Below, one piece after another: positions 26,539 to 36,598 of a DNA stretch of 64,000 nt. How positions within the stretch are numbered: position 1 is the stretch's first letter; every line of letters starts with the position of its first letter. This DNA comes from Sphingobium baderi (GTDB taxonomy: Bacteria; Pseudomonadota; Alphaproteobacteria; Sphingomonadales; Sphingomonadaceae), in assembly GCF_001456115.1 (NCBI RefSeq), contig NZ_CP013264.1, positions 4,043,399 through 4,107,398 on the forward strand. Reading direction: 5' to 3'. The notes below the pieces were generated by a model. It saw nothing but the letters and a program-made list of their open reading frames with translations, had not been told where the DNA came from and searched no databases. Both the position numbers and the translations under genes were made by a program.

Positions 26539-28896
26539 ATGAAAATCACAACCAGCTGCTCTGTTGCCCTGATGGCTCTCACCATGGGGATCGCGCACGC
26601 GCAGACGACCCCGCCGCAAGCCGAAGACGCCGCCGCGCCGACCGAATTCGGCGACATCGTCGTTACCGCCCGCCGCACCAATGAAAGCGCGCAGAAGGTC
26701 CCCGTCACCGTCGCCGCCTTCGGCAATGAAGCGCTGCGCGAAAAGTCGATCGCGACGCCGCAGGATCTGCAGCAGCTGACGCCGGGCGTGTTCCTGGGCG
26801 GGTCTGGATCGGCGGGCAACACCGTCTATGTGATCCGCGGCCAGGCCAAGCCCCTGATCGGCGTCGGCCAGCCGGGAGCGCTCACCTATTTCTCGGACGT
26901 GCCGCTGCCGACCATCGCCAGCTCGCAGCCGCAATATGACATCGGCAACGTCCAGGTGCTCAAAGGCCCCCAGGGCACGTTGTTCGGCCGCAACACCACC
27001 GGCGGCGCGGTGCTGATCTATCCCAACGCGCCGACTTATGATCTGGGCGGCTATCTCGAAGCGGGCTACGGCAATTACGACTGGCGCAACCTGGAAGGCG
27101 CGATGAACCTGCCGATCGCGGCTGACAAGGTCGCGCTGCGCGTGGCCGGACGCTTCACCAAGCGCGACGGCTATGTCGAAAATCTGGGCGTCGGCGGCGA
27201 TTTCAACAATCTCAACAGCTACGCTTTCCGTGCGTCGCTGCTGCTGGAGCCGACCGAAGGCGTGAAGAACGTCACGATCTTCGATTATTATCATAATAAC
27301 GACAATAATCAGGCGCAGATCTTCGCGGGCTTCCACGATCCCAGCATTCCCAGCGCCGTGCTGTCGCAGATCCGCGACTTCACCAACCCGACGCTCACCA
27401 GCCTGCTCGCCGCGCAGCAGGCGCTGGGCAAGCGCAAGACGGTGGCGGACATTCCCGGCTTCGACCGGACCAAGGCCTATGGCGTCACCAACCGCACCGA
27501 CATTGAGCTGGGCGGCATGTCGCTGACGAACATCTTCGGATTCCGCGCGCTGCGCTGGAAGAACCAGGCCAATTTCGACGGTCTGCCGGCGGTCGACCTC
27601 TTCGGATCGGGCGTGGCCGGGCCGGTGCTCAACACCTACCGCTCCAACGCCTATGACCAATATACCGAGGAATTGCAGCTGCACGGCACGGCGCTGGACG
27701 ACAAGCTGAAATGGCTGGTCGGCGGCTTCTACCTCAAAAGCAAGCCCAACGGCGAGAATGCGGACCGCGCAGACGTTTTCAATGGCATCGGCTCGGCGGT
27801 CTACACATTCGTGACCGAAGAGAGCAAGGCGCTGTTCGCCAACGCGTCCTACGACCTGTCGGACGCGCTTAACGGCATGACCTTCAACGCGGGCTTCCGC
27901 TACACCTGGGACAAGATTTCGGTGTGCAGCGCGGCCGGCGGATCGACCCCGCCCTATGACGGCCGCCTGGGCGACTGCAAGGCCGGCACGCTGACCAACG
28001 CCACCAACATCAGCGCGAAGTTCCATAAGCCGACCTGGACCGTGGGCTTCGACTGGCAGGCCAGCCGCGACGTCTTCGCCTATATCACCTCACGCCGCGG
28101 TTATCGCGCGGGCGGCGTGAACGCGCCGATCCTGGGCCCGACACTGGCGCCGTTCCAGCAGTTCGCGCCGGAAATCGTGACCGACGTCGAGGCAGGCGTG
28201 AAGACCAGCTGGAACGTCGGCGACGTGCGTGGCCGTTTCAACCTGTCGGCCTATTATGCCGCCAGCGACGACGTGCAGTATAATGTCAACGGCCTGTTCA
28301 CGGCGCAGCCCTGCGTCGGCGCCGGTTTCGACGGCGACTGCGACATCACCAACGACCCGTCGAGCGGCGCGATCACCATCAACGCCGGCGACATTAGCGT
28401 GAAGGGCGTGGAAGCCACCCTGACCGTCATCCCGACCCATAACCTGACGCTGAACTTCGGCGGCAGCTATATCGACCAGAAGACGCGCAAGACGACCTAC
28501 GGCACGCTGGCGCCGACGATCGTCGCGGGCGGCGAAGATCCGGCCAAGATCCCGTTCCGCTTCGCGCCGAGCTTCACCGGCAATGCGGGCGTGCGTTACG
28601 AAGTACCGCTGGGCGAAGAAGGCACGCTGGTCGCCAATGCCGATTACTATCATTCGGCGAAGGTGCTCTATGGCATCTACAAGGCCCCGGCCTATGACAA
28701 TGTCAACCTGCGCCTCGACTGGAACGGCGTGGCCGGGTCGCGCGTGGACGTCAGCGCCTTCGTGCGGAACCTGTTCAACAGCACCTGGGTGCAGACCGGC
28801 GGCACCATTGCCGCGGCGCCGGGCATCCTGACGCTGGTTTATAACGATCCGCGCATGTACGGCATCTCCCTGCGGATGCGTTTCGGCGCCGAATAA
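26539..28896 (+). CDS. TonB-dependent receptor
   Basis: 785 residues. The ATG at 26539 begins a signal peptide ending near GIAHAQT. The TonB-box segment FGDIVVTARRTNES, the plug motif NVQVLKGPQGTLFGRNTTGG and the C-terminal MYGISLRMRFGAE identify an outer-membrane active transporter. Two short Cys pairs (VCSAAG/LGDCKAG and PCVGAG/DGDCDIT) may stabilise outer loops. It has its own palindromic upstream site and a strong terminator, so it appears to be an independent unit. The substrate is unknown. Confidence 0.92.
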   Translation: MKITTSCSVALMALTMGIAHAQTTPPQAEDAAAPTEFGDIVVTARRTNESAQKVPVTVAAFGNEALREKSIATPQDLQQLTPGVFLGGSGSAGNTVYVIRGQAKPLIGVGQPGALTYFSDVPLPTIASSQPQYDIGNVQVLKGPQGTLFGRNTTGGAVLIYPNAPTYDLGGYLEAGYGNYDWRNLEGAMNLPIAADKVALRVAGRFTKRDGYVENLGVGGDFNNLNSYAFRASLLLEPTEGVKNVTIFDYYHNNDNNQAQIFAGFHDPSIPSAVLSQIRDFTNPTLTSLLAAQQALGKRKTVADIPGFDRTKAYGVTNRTDIELGGMSLTNIFGFRALRWKNQANFDGLPAVDLFGSGVAGPVLNTYRSNAYDQYTEELQLHGTALDDKLKWLVGGFYLKSKPNGENADRADVFNGIGSAVYTFVTEESKALFANASYDLSDALNGMTFNAGFRYTWDKISVCSAAGGSTPPYDGRLGDCKAGTLTNATNISAKFHKPTWTVGFDWQASRDVFAYITSRRGYRAGGVNAPILGPTLAPFQQFAPEIVTDVEAGVKTSWNVGDVRGRFNLSAYYAASDDVQYNVNGLFTAQPCVGAGFDGDCDITNDPSSGAITINAGDISVKGVEATLTVIPTHNLTLNFGGSYIDQKTRKTTYGTLAPTIVAGGEDPAKIPFRFAPSFTGNAGVRYEVPLGEEGTLVANADYYHSAKVLYGIYKAPAYDNVNLRLDWNGVAGSRVDVSAFVRNLFNSTWVQTGGTIAAAPGILTLVYNDPRMYGISLRMRFGAE

Positions 28897-28919
28897 GCCC
28901 AGCCTCGACTGGCTTGAAC

Positions 28920-28953
28920 AGCCCGGGCAGCCCACCGCTGCCCGGGCTTTTTT
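28920..28953 (+). terminator. rho-independent terminator of the TonB receptor gene
   Basis: AGCCCGGGCAG pairs with CTGCCCGGGCT, followed by a six-T run. Confidence 0.9.
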
Positions 28954-29066
28954 ACGGGGGGCCATACATTTCCCGCCATTCTCGCAAGCCGGAAAACCGC
29001 TTTCTCCAGCTTGCCTTCATCGCCCAGCGCCCTTTAAGTTACCGGCAGCGCAATCGGAGGCATATT

Positions 29067-30698
29067 TTGGAATCAGTATCGATCGTGCTTTTCCTCCTGC
29101 TGGCAGTCGTCGTCAGCGGAGCGGTTTCCCGAATGCTCCCCTTTCCGGTTCCCACGCCTCTGGTGCAGATCCTGCTGGGCGGCGTCATTGGCCTGTCGAC
29201 ATCGCACCGGGTGGCGCTCGATCCTGAACTCTTCCTGCTGCTGTTCCTGCCACCGCTCCTCTTCCTGGACGGCTGGCGCATTCCCAAGGACGAGCTGTTC
29301 AAGGATCTTCCGACTGTCGTGGAACTGGCGCTGGGCCTTGTCATCCTGACAGTCGTGGGCATGGGCCTCTTCATCCACTGGATGATCCCCGCAATACCGC
29401 TGGCGGTGGCCTTCGCGCTGGCCGCCGTCGTTTCCCCCACCGATCCCATCGCGGTCTCCGCCATCGCCGCGCGCGTCCCGATCCCGAAGCGGATGATGCA
29501 CATATTGGAGGGAGAATCCCTTCTCAATGACGCATCCGGCCTTGTCTGCCTGCGCTTTGCCGTCGCCGCCGCGCTGACCGGCAGCTTCTCCATCGGCGCA
29601 GCGGCGCTCAACTTCCTGTGGGTGGCGATCGCAGGCCTGGCCGTCGGCGTCGCGGTGACGGTCGCCGCCTCACGCGCCAAGGCCTGGGTCACGAAAAAAT
29701 GGGGCGAGGATACCGGTTCCCAGATACTGGTCAGCCTCCTCATTCCCTTCGGCGCCTATCTGCTGGCCGAGCATCTCCACGCGTCGGGCATATTGGCGGC
29801 GGTGAGCGCGGGCGTGACGATGACCTTCACGGAAATTTCCCGGCAGGCCATGGCCGTCACGCGGATGCGGCGCAACTCCGTATGGGACACGATCCAGTTC
29901 TCCCTGAACGGCATCATCTTCGTGCTCCTGGGAGAGCAGCTTCCCAGCATATTGGCGGGCGCGAAACAGACCGTGGCGGTGACGGGCCACAGTTCCCTCT
30001 GGTGGCTTGCGGCCTATGTGATGGCGATCGTCGTCGGGCTGGCGACGCTGCGCTTTCTCTGGGTCTGGGCATCGCTGCGGCTCACCATCCTTCGCAACGC
30101 CTACAAGGGCGTCGGCTCTCAGAGCACCGACTGGCGCCTCATTGCCGCGACCTCCATTGCCGGCGTGCGCGGCGCGATTACGCTGGCGGGCGTCCTGACG
30201 CTGCCCGTCGCCATGGGAGACGGCAGCCCCTTCCCGGCTCGCGATCTCGCCATCTTCCTTGCCGCGGGCGTCATCATAGTATCGCTCGTCATTGCCAGCA
30301 TAGGCTTGCCGATGCTGCTCAAAGGGCTGGCCATGCCGCCGGAACCATCGAAGCAGGCTGAGGAGGACAATGCCCGGATCACGACCGCCCAGGCCGCCAT
30401 TCAAGCCATCGAACGGCATCAGCATACGCTCGCGGAGGATCATGGCCAGGCGGACCTTTACGTGGCTGCCGGCGGGCAGGTCATGGACATCTATCGCGAA
30501 CGGATCGAGGGGCTGAGCGAGCGTCAGTCGGACGAGAGCCGCCTTGCAGACCGTCTCGCGGGCGAGTTCCGCCTGGTCGGTGTGAAGGCGGAGCGTCTGG
30601 CGCTCGCGCAGCTCCTGCGCGCGCGCCGGATCAGCAGCGAGACAGCGCGCAAGATCACACAGGAACTCGATCTGGCAGAGGCGCGATTCCGCGGATAG
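29067..30698 (+). CDS. Na+/H+ antiporter, CPA1/NhaP family
   Basis: 543 residues from a TTG at 29067 with GGAGG seven bases before it; no nearby ATG fits as well. About 12 helices are visible. The ion-site motifs are SPTDPIAVSAIA and GESLLNDASG, and RGAITLAGVLTLP marks the later conserved helix. The last ~120 residues are a soluble, charged tail (IERHQHTLAEDHGQADLY; ERIEGLSERQSDESRLADR) as in bacterial CPA1 antiporters. It exports Na+ for H+ at the inner membrane, supporting pH and salt tolerance. Confidence 0.92.
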   Translation: MESVSIVLFLLLAVVVSGAVSRMLPFPVPTPLVQILLGGVIGLSTSHRVALDPELFLLLFLPPLLFLDGWRIPKDELFKDLPTVVELALGLVILTVVGMGLFIHWMIPAIPLAVAFALAAVVSPTDPIAVSAIAARVPIPKRMMHILEGESLLNDASGLVCLRFAVAAALTGSFSIGAAALNFLWVAIAGLAVGVAVTVAASRAKAWVTKKWGEDTGSQILVSLLIPFGAYLLAEHLHASGILAAVSAGVTMTFTEISRQAMAVTRMRRNSVWDTIQFSLNGIIFVLLGEQLPSILAGAKQTVAVTGHSSLWWLAAYVMAIVVGLATLRFLWVWASLRLTILRNAYKGVGSQSTDWRLIAATSIAGVRGAITLAGVLTLPVAMGDGSPFPARDLAIFLAAGVIIVSLVIASIGLPMLLKGLAMPPEPSKQAEEDNARITTAQAAIQAIERHQHTLAEDHGQADLYVAAGGQVMDIYRERIEGLSERQSDESRLADRLAGEFRLVGVKAERLALAQLLRARRISSETARKITQELDLAEARFRG

Positions 30699-30722
30699 CG
30701 CCTCCGCCGCCCATTTTCCCGA

Positions 30723-33119
30723 TCAATATTTGAACCGGGCCTCTATGCCGAAGGTACGCGGATTGACGACTGTGCGTTTGTAGTAACGCAGCACCACCCC
30801 ATCATTGAGGCCGACGCGCGAGCGGTCGTTAGCGACCGACGCCACGGCATATTTGTCAAAGATGTTGTTCGCAAACAGGCCGAGGCTATACCGCTCGGTT
30901 TCATAGGCTAGCGATGCGCGGTGCAGCACATAGCCGGAAAGCTTGTCGCCATAGGCGCGTTCCCAGCCAAGCCGCGTCACGACACCCCCGCGATAGGTGG
31001 CCGTCCAGTTGGCGACGATGTTTCCATCTCTCAACGGCAGGGTGTAAGTCGCGCCCAGGCTTCCGCTGTTCTTCGCCGAACCGGGCAGGCGGTCGCCGGA
31101 AAGAGCCGCGAGCTGGATGGGGTCGCTGGGATAAGTCCCCGCCGGGTCGTTGACGGCGATGATGCCGGGCACGTCCTCGGTCAGCCTGGCGTTGACGTAG
31201 GAATAGGTTCCCTGGATCGACAAGCCGTCAATGGGCCGCAATTGGAACGACGTTTCAAAGCCTTCCGACTTGGCCTTGCCACCGTTCACCGTGATGCCGA
31301 CGATGCCGTTAATCGTCGCCGAATCGACCTGAATACCGTTCCACTTGATCTGAAAAACGTTGAAGTTGAATGTCAGCTTGCGGTCGAAAAGCTGGGTGCG
31401 GATGCCGATCTCCGCGTTCTTGGTGGTGTCCGGGCCATATTGTATTTCGTTTGGCAGAGCGCACACATTCTGAAAGGGCGGGGGCTTCAAGATCGGCGGG
31501 CAAGGCGCGACGGTGTTCGGGCCGCCGATGCGATAGCCTTTGCTGTAGGTCGCATAGACCATGACGTCGGGTGTGAAGTTATAGGATGTGTTGAACTTCC
31601 ACACCCAGCCGCTCTTCTTCGATTTGCCGCCGGCGGGGTCGAGATCATAGGGGCTGACGGGATCACCGAGCAACGGGAGCACCGCGCGGCCGCTGACATC
31701 CGACGTATATCCGAAATAGCGCGCGCCGGCAGTCACCTGCCATTCGGGCGTCACCTTGAACGTGCCTTCGCCAAAGATCGCCTTTTCCGTCACTTTCGAC
31801 CTGTTGAAGGAATTATATTCAACCTCGTCGGGATTGGGCTGAGTTCCGAATTCGACCCACGGATGGTTGGGCACGTGCTCGGTATATTCGCGGAGCCGCT
31901 TCTGATGGTTGTAGAAGCCGCCCAGCACCCAGCTGAATGGGCCGCCATGGGTCGAGACGAAGCGGATTTCCTGGTTGAACTGCTTGCGGCGATCATGGGA
32001 TTCGTTCCAGCTCGAAAAGGCCGGGAAGCCCTCATAATTATAGTCCAGATCGAGCAGCAGGTCGGTATTGTCGGACTGGTTATCATTCTTGACGTCGGTG
32101 TAGGCAGTCGTCGCCACGAGATCGGCGATGTCAGCAATGTTCGCATTGATTTCCATGCTGCCCAGGTGCGCGCGGCGCTTCACCGGCTCGATATAACGAC
32201 CGGCGCTTTCATATCTGCCGGTCCCGAGCACGCCGTTGCTGTTATATTGGCCGCCATCGGTTTTGGTCTGCTGATACGCATAGGTAAAGTTGACTTTCAG
32301 GTCTTCGCTGAACTGAAAAAGCAACTGGTTGCGCGTGGTGAAGGTCTTCTCGAAGTTGAGATCCTTCTTCCTGGTCAGATTGGCGGCATAGCCCGCGTCC
32401 GAAATGCTATCGGGACCATCCGGTTGCGGCAACGACACGCCGGGCGTCTGAAGCAGTAACGGATAGTCGATAAAACCGGGATCATAGTAATAGCCGGTAG
32501 CCGAACGGAAGGCGATATGATCCCGCACGATCGGGATATTGATGACGCCGTCCACCTGATAACCAAGCTTGCCGCTATGGTCCTTGCCATAGAAGCGGCC
32601 ATGCACCTCCCCCTCGATCGCCTCCGTATTCGGGCGGTTGGGAATATTGCGGATGGCGCCAGCCAGCGTGCCAAGGCCGTAAAGCGTGCCCTGTGGCCCG
32701 AGCAGCGTTTCGACCCGCGCAATGTCGAGCAGCTTGAAGTCGTAATAGAGCGGCACCTCGCCCAGGTAGACGCCGAGCGCGTCGTCATAGGAAGCGCCGC
32801 TACTGTCTGAATCCGAAGCGTTGAGGCCGCGCAGCACGATGGTGCCGGTCGAGCCGGGGCCGGTGTCCGAAATGGTCATGCCGGGCGTGAAGTCGGCAAG
32901 ATCACGCACATCGTCGATCCGCTGTCTGGCCAGTTGCTCCGCGCCGACAGCCGTGATGTTGATGGGAACATCTTGAATCGAGACCTCCCGGCGCGTGGCG
33001 GTCACCACGATATCGCTCGGATTGTCGTTCTCAACCGCAGCATCCTGCGCCAGAACCGGCGTGTTGCCAACGCCCATAAGAATGGTCGCGCCAAGCAATG
33101 TGTTGCGAAACAATGTCAT
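30723..33119 (-). CDS. TonB-dependent receptor
   Basis: 798 residues from ATG 33119; an in-frame GTG at 33125 is closer to the AGGGGG ribosome site and could be used. A signal peptide ends near PVLAQDA. The TonB-box segment is PSDIVVTATRREVS, the plug carries VLRGLNASDSD and VETLLGPQGTLYGLGTLAGA, and the C-terminus ends TFGIEARFKY. Unlike many receptors the plug has LLGPQGTLYGLGTL where a GRN usually follows. It is convergent with the antiporter gene. The substrate is unknown. Confidence 0.92.
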   Translation of the reverse strand: MTLFRNTLLGATILMGVGNTPVLAQDAAVENDNPSDIVVTATRREVSIQDVPINITAVGAEQLARQRIDDVRDLADFTPGMTISDTGPGSTGTIVLRGLNASDSDSSGASYDDALGVYLGEVPLYYDFKLLDIARVETLLGPQGTLYGLGTLAGAIRNIPNRPNTEAIEGEVHGRFYGKDHSGKLGYQVDGVINIPIVRDHIAFRSATGYYYDPGFIDYPLLLQTPGVSLPQPDGPDSISDAGYAANLTRKKDLNFEKTFTTRNQLLFQFSEDLKVNFTYAYQQTKTDGGQYNSNGVLGTGRYESAGRYIEPVKRRAHLGSMEINANIADIADLVATTAYTDVKNDNQSDNTDLLLDLDYNYEGFPAFSSWNESHDRRKQFNQEIRFVSTHGGPFSWVLGGFYNHQKRLREYTEHVPNHPWVEFGTQPNPDEVEYNSFNRSKVTEKAIFGEGTFKVTPEWQVTAGARYFGYTSDVSGRAVLPLLGDPVSPYDLDPAGGKSKKSGWVWKFNTSYNFTPDVMVYATYSKGYRIGGPNTVAPCPPILKPPPFQNVCALPNEIQYGPDTTKNAEIGIRTQLFDRKLTFNFNVFQIKWNGIQVDSATINGIVGITVNGGKAKSEGFETSFQLRPIDGLSIQGTYSYVNARLTEDVPGIIAVNDPAGTYPSDPIQLAALSGDRLPGSAKNSGSLGATYTLPLRDGNIVANWTATYRGGVVTRLGWERAYGDKLSGYVLHRASLAYETERYSLGLFANNIFDKYAVASVANDRSRVGLNDGVVLRYYKRTVVNPRTFGIEARFKY

Positions 33120-33998
33120 AGTCACTTCGACCCCCTATGGTTGAGCCCGTCGTCAGTGACATCCCTCCCATCGGCGCTCTAGCCAGGCTGGCGCCTTGCA
33201 GCCGGATCGCGGCTGATCGTCCCGATATTTTCATGGTCATCGCCGCTGTTCACGGCGGACTTGCCGCAGCGAAGCGAAGCCGCGCCGATCATCCTTCGAA
33301 TAGTTCCAAAATCCTGCGATGGACCGGAAACGACTGCGCGACAGGCAGGGCCGGTGGGCGACGGCGCATCGCCCGGAATAACAACATTGCTGGCCAGCTT
33401 TCGCTTCACGAACCCTCACTTTCGAGCCGGCGATCGCGCCCTTTCCGTTCCGCCGCGCCGGCAGGCAATGTCCAATACGATATGGATATTACTTAATGCG
33501 TCAAGAGTAATAATTTTGCACTTGCTCAGCAGAAAAGGAGCGATGCATTGCAGTGCACAAAATGACTATTTCCAGACGGAAAAGGCACCACATCCCCGCT
33601 TCCGCGTAATACGCACACGCCCCCATATCGCTTCGGGCAAGCCGAATCGCGCCTTCCCATTTTGCGAATCGCGATTCTGCTTCGCGGCTGCGAAAGCATG
33701 GCGGCGGCATATATTAGGGTTCCGGGCCGAATGGACGGTGTGAAGCGTCGATAATTCCGTTCAATGCACCGAAGGCGAGCCAAGGTCGATGGGGCGTCGG
33801 AGGAGCCATATTTTCGGACAGGCAAGGCTTCGCACGCATATCGGGCAGAGGGAAGGCAGCGGGGCGCCGCGCTGCGCGAGAACCGGCCCGTGGACATCAG
33901 CCACAACGCGCACGCCCAAGCGGGTGGCGAAGCCGGCAAACTCGCAAACGCCCTTTGGGCGAACCGGACCTGGGAATCCGGATCGACCGTTCAGAGGT
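33120..33998. other. 879-bp region without a convincing gene, partly AT-rich
   Basis: Open frames occur on both strands but none has a ribosome site, signal peptide or recognisable motif, and several overlap each other. The part around 33475-33560 is clearly poorer in GC than its surroundings and includes TATTACT-N12-AGTAATA (33487-33512). It may hold the promoter of the minus-strand TonB receptor and a decayed gene. Confidence 0.5.
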
Positions 33999-34331
33999 TC
34001 AGCGAAGCGTCGCGAGTCGGACCGGAGAGCCGTTGGCCGCATTGGCGATGTGAGCCTCAATCTGCGAGCGGACATCGGCCACGACCGCGGCACGGCATTC
34101 CCGCGCCTTGCTTTCCATGGAGAGGTGCACGGTCGCCACATGCTCGCCGCACACGGCGCGCGCGGCCTGATCCATGCGGATGGCGAGGCGCGCCTGACCG
34201 TCGGCGGTCGCAAGATCAAGATCCTTGAGATTCAGGATCGCCTGATCCTGAGCGAAGGGATTTTCAGTGGCGGCGGCCGAAGCCGAGGTCGCCAGAGCGC
34301 AACTGGCAAGAACCAAGAGGCCAATCTTCAT
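33999..34331 (-). CDS. UrcA family secreted protein
   Basis: 110 residues from the ATG at 34331, with CAGGAG six bases upstream. A signal peptide (KIGLLVLASCALATSASAAA) precedes the UrcA pattern LKDLDLATADGQARLAIRMD followed by AARAVCG and CRAAVVADV; two cysteines remain in the mature protein. UrcA proteins are small periplasmic proteins of unknown function, common in sphingomonads. A good promoter lies upstream at 34381-34409. Confidence 0.85.
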   Translation of the reverse strand: MKIGLLVLASCALATSASAAATENPFAQDQAILNLKDLDLATADGQARLAIRMDQAARAVCGEHVATVHLSMESKARECRAAVVADVRSQIEAHIANAANGSPVRLATLR

Positions 34332-34337
34332 CGTCAT

Positions 34338-34731
34338 CTCCTGTGCGTCAAAGGGGCGCCGCTCTTTGGCGACTGCAGCCCACATAGTTGAAGCGAGTGA
34401 AAATTTCAATAGAATAGTATGAATTATTGTTTTATTACTATAGTGGCTGCTAATTATTACTTCAACTGAGCGTCCGGTATGGTGGATTGTCGCCATGTCG
34501 AATGGACCGGGCCCCCGTTTCCCATGAGGCCAGGGCTCGCCATTCCCCGACTGTTTTTCGAAAGCAGAAGAGCATCAAGGCATAGACCATATCTATGAGA
34601 TCGATAGGATAATGACATCTGGCGTGATGGGTGCGGCTTCACGATGCTGAGCCGAATGCGGAGATCATCCTGCCCCCCGGCGTGCCGGACAGAACCGCAG
34701 AATATGGGGCAAGCATTGCGGGTGCAGGCAT
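34338..34731. other. 394-bp intergenic region between urcA and the sterol desaturase gene
   Basis: AT-rich in its first 130 bp, where the urcA promoter lies. A TGAAA-A-TTTCA palindrome at about 34398-34408 overlaps that promoter. The right half has no obvious feature. Confidence 0.5.
34381..34409 (-). promoter_or_regulatory. sigma-70-type promoter of the UrcA gene
   Basis: On the minus strand: -35 TTGAAA (34404-34409), a 17-bp spacer, -10 TATGTG (34381-34386). It predicts a leader of about 40 nt before the ATG at 34331. Confidence 0.6.
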
Positions 34732-35721
34732 ATGGACGGAATTCGCGTAGGTAAAAGGCTGATAGGCACCCAGGCGCCGGTCATCGTGGGGTGGGAAAAC
34801 ATACCCCGCGTGGAAGGCGGCCCGTTGAAACAGTTCATATTCACCTGGTTCCAGCCCACGGTGCTGTTCGCGCTCATCGCCTTCTGGTATTATGCGCCCC
34901 ATTCCATTGCCAAGGCATCGACCGCCATCGGCATCGGCATCGGCTTCAAACTGCTGCTGCTGGCGCTCGAATGGGTCAATCCGCGCTACGAGAGCTGGCG
35001 CCTGACCTGGAAGGAACTGGTTACGGACCTGTTCTATGTCGGGCTCGGCTATACGCTGCTCAACATGATCGAAAAATATATCGGCAGCGATGCCGTGATC
35101 GAAGCTGTCCAGCACAGTTTCGACTGGAACAAGCTGGCATGGTTCACAGGCTTGCCGCTGCTGCTGCAGGCTTTCCTGATCTCATTCATCTTCGATTTCG
35201 GGCAATATTGGATGCATCGCGCCATGCATAACTGGTATCCGCTGTGGCTGCCCCATTCCGTGCATCACTACATCACCCAGCTGAACATCAACAAGGGCGC
35301 GGTCGGCAACCCGGTGGAACTGTTTCTGATCGGGCTCGGCATCGGTGGGTTCTTCGACTTCCTGCCGCGCGCCCTCCTCCTCGCCGGCGCAATCGGACTG
35401 GCGGTCGGGACGTACCAGCACATCAACGTCCGTTTCAACACCCCGCGCTGGTGGCGTTTTGTGTTCAACACCACCGAGCATCACAGCCTGCATCATTCAC
35501 AGGATTTCGAAGCCACCCGCAGCAACTATTCCGGCACCTATATCTTCATCGACCGCATGTTCGGCACATGCATCGACGGCGAGGCGGAATTGCTGGGCAT
35601 GGAAGGCGGGCGCCGCATGTCGATCCGCGAACAGATGACCTATCCCTTCACCGAGGGCTGGAAAGCGATCAAGGCACGGTTCGACAAGGGACAGTTCGAC
35701 CAGCCGGTGCCGGCCGAGTGA
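34732..35721 (+). CDS. sterol desaturase / fatty acid hydroxylase family protein
   Basis: 329 residues, an integral membrane di-iron enzyme with four to five helices. The three histidine boxes are intact: HRAMH (162-166), HSVHH (175-179) and HHSLHH (250-255). These ligate two irons that hydroxylate or desaturate a lipid C-H bond with O2. The bacterial substrates are diverse (fatty acids, sphingolipids, carotenoids, sterols), so the reaction is not assigned. The next gene, 67 bp downstream, encodes a two-helix membrane protein and may be co-transcribed. Confidence 0.9.
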   Translation: MDGIRVGKRLIGTQAPVIVGWENIPRVEGGPLKQFIFTWFQPTVLFALIAFWYYAPHSIAKASTAIGIGIGFKLLLLALEWVNPRYESWRLTWKELVTDLFYVGLGYTLLNMIEKYIGSDAVIEAVQHSFDWNKLAWFTGLPLLLQAFLISFIFDFGQYWMHRAMHNWYPLWLPHSVHHYITQLNINKGAVGNPVELFLIGLGIGGFFDFLPRALLLAGAIGLAVGTYQHINVRFNTPRWWRFVFNTTEHHSLHHSQDFEATRSNYSGTYIFIDRMFGTCIDGEAELLGMEGGRRMSIREQMTYPFTEGWKAIKARFDKGQFDQPVPAE

Positions 35722-35788
35722 CGGAACCGCTCCGCCGGCATCGCCTCCCCCCAATCATCCGTCCAAAGCTCTCTCAAACGGAGATCAT

Positions 35789-36400
35789 GTGAACGCGCGC
35801 TTCATCAACTGGATCTGGCACATCAGGGGGAGCCTGGCGCTCGCCCCGCAACAATCGAGCGAGGAAGCCTTCGGCAGGCTTGCCCCTCTTTTCCGCCAGC
35901 CCGGCACCAGCCACGACCGGATGCACGACACGCTGACCTTCCGCAAGAAGGACCAGGCGGCGCAGGACAAAATGTCGATCTTCGACGGGGGCGTCCTGCG
36001 GATCGAAAAAGGCGTTGCCGGACCTGTGCTGCACTATCATCTGACCAGTCGGGCATTGCTGTTCTGCTTCCTGGCGCCGCTGCTGTTTCTGGGCTTCGCG
36101 CAGGCTACGTTAGTCATTGGCAAGCTCGAAAAACCGGCGATCGAAGCGGCGGGCAGGAAAAGTTCCGAAAAGAAGGCTGCGGCGTTGCCGCAAAACCCGA
36201 TCGACAAGGCCCTGGGCGCGCCTGCCCCCGAAAAACCCGAGAAAGATGGCGCTGGAAAGTCCGAGGAGGACCGTAAGAAACCTTCGCCAACGTCCGCCTA
36301 TGTCTTCGCGGCGATCTTTGCCGCTCTTTATGTCGCCGGACGAATCCTCGAAGACAGGCTGGTCAGGACGCTGTTCAGAAAGAGCTTAAGAGGATCATAG
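35789..36400 (+). CDS. membrane protein of unknown function
   Basis: 203 residues from a GTG with CGGAG five bases in front. Two hydrophobic helices are visible, ALLFCFLAPLLFLGFAQATL near residue 90 and AYVFAAIFAALYVAGRILE near residue 175, separated by a Lys/Pro/Ala-rich, probably disordered stretch. The N-terminal ~85 residues look soluble. The family is not recognised. Its position after the sterol desaturase suggests a shared transcript. Confidence 0.65.
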   Translation: MNARFINWIWHIRGSLALAPQQSSEEAFGRLAPLFRQPGTSHDRMHDTLTFRKKDQAAQDKMSIFDGGVLRIEKGVAGPVLHYHLTSRALLFCFLAPLLFLGFAQATLVIGKLEKPAIEAAGRKSSEKKAAALPQNPIDKALGAPAPEKPEKDGAGKSEEDRKKPSPTSAYVFAAIFAALYVAGRILEDRLVRTLFRKSLRGS

Positions 36401-36421
36401 CTTCAGAACGGATCGGCGTTT

Positions 36422-36598
36422 CTAAAGGATTCGCGCTTCCCGCGCCACCAGCACCGGAACGCCGTCCCGCACCGGATAGGCCAGCCCCGCCGCCTGCGAT
36501 ACCAGTTCGCGCTGCGCCGCATCCCAGCGCAGCGGCCCGCGCGTCACGGGGCATACCAGCTTTGCAAGCAGCCAGGGATCGATCGGCGGCGGCATCAT
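36422..36598 (-). CDS. Trm112 family protein
   Basis: 58 residues. The sequence begins [20 protein letters not shown] and contains the family's [30 protein letters not shown] pattern. Only one of the usual zinc cysteines remains. Bacterial members are small proteins of uncertain function; in eukaryotes Trm112 activates methyltransferases. The start ATG overlaps the stop TGA of the LON gene (ATGA, 36595-36598), so translation is coupled. A second in-frame ATG follows immediately. Confidence 0.85.
   Translation of the reverse strand: MMPPPIDPWLLAKLVCPVTRGPLRWDAAQRELVSQAAGLAYPVRDGVPVLVAREARIL

Noticed and set aside
26440-28026. 528-codon minus-strand frame opposite the TonB receptor
   Set aside because: The receptor on the plus strand has clear motifs along its whole length. 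The antisense frame has none.
30921-32459. 512-codon plus-strand frame opposite the third TonB receptor of the cluster
   Set aside because: Mirror of a well-supported receptor gene, with no ribosome site and no recognisable domain.
33261-33939. Overlapping 137- to 160-codon frames on both strands in the AT-rich gap
   Set aside because: They lack ribosome sites and conserved patterns and contradict each other. I left the region as unassigned.
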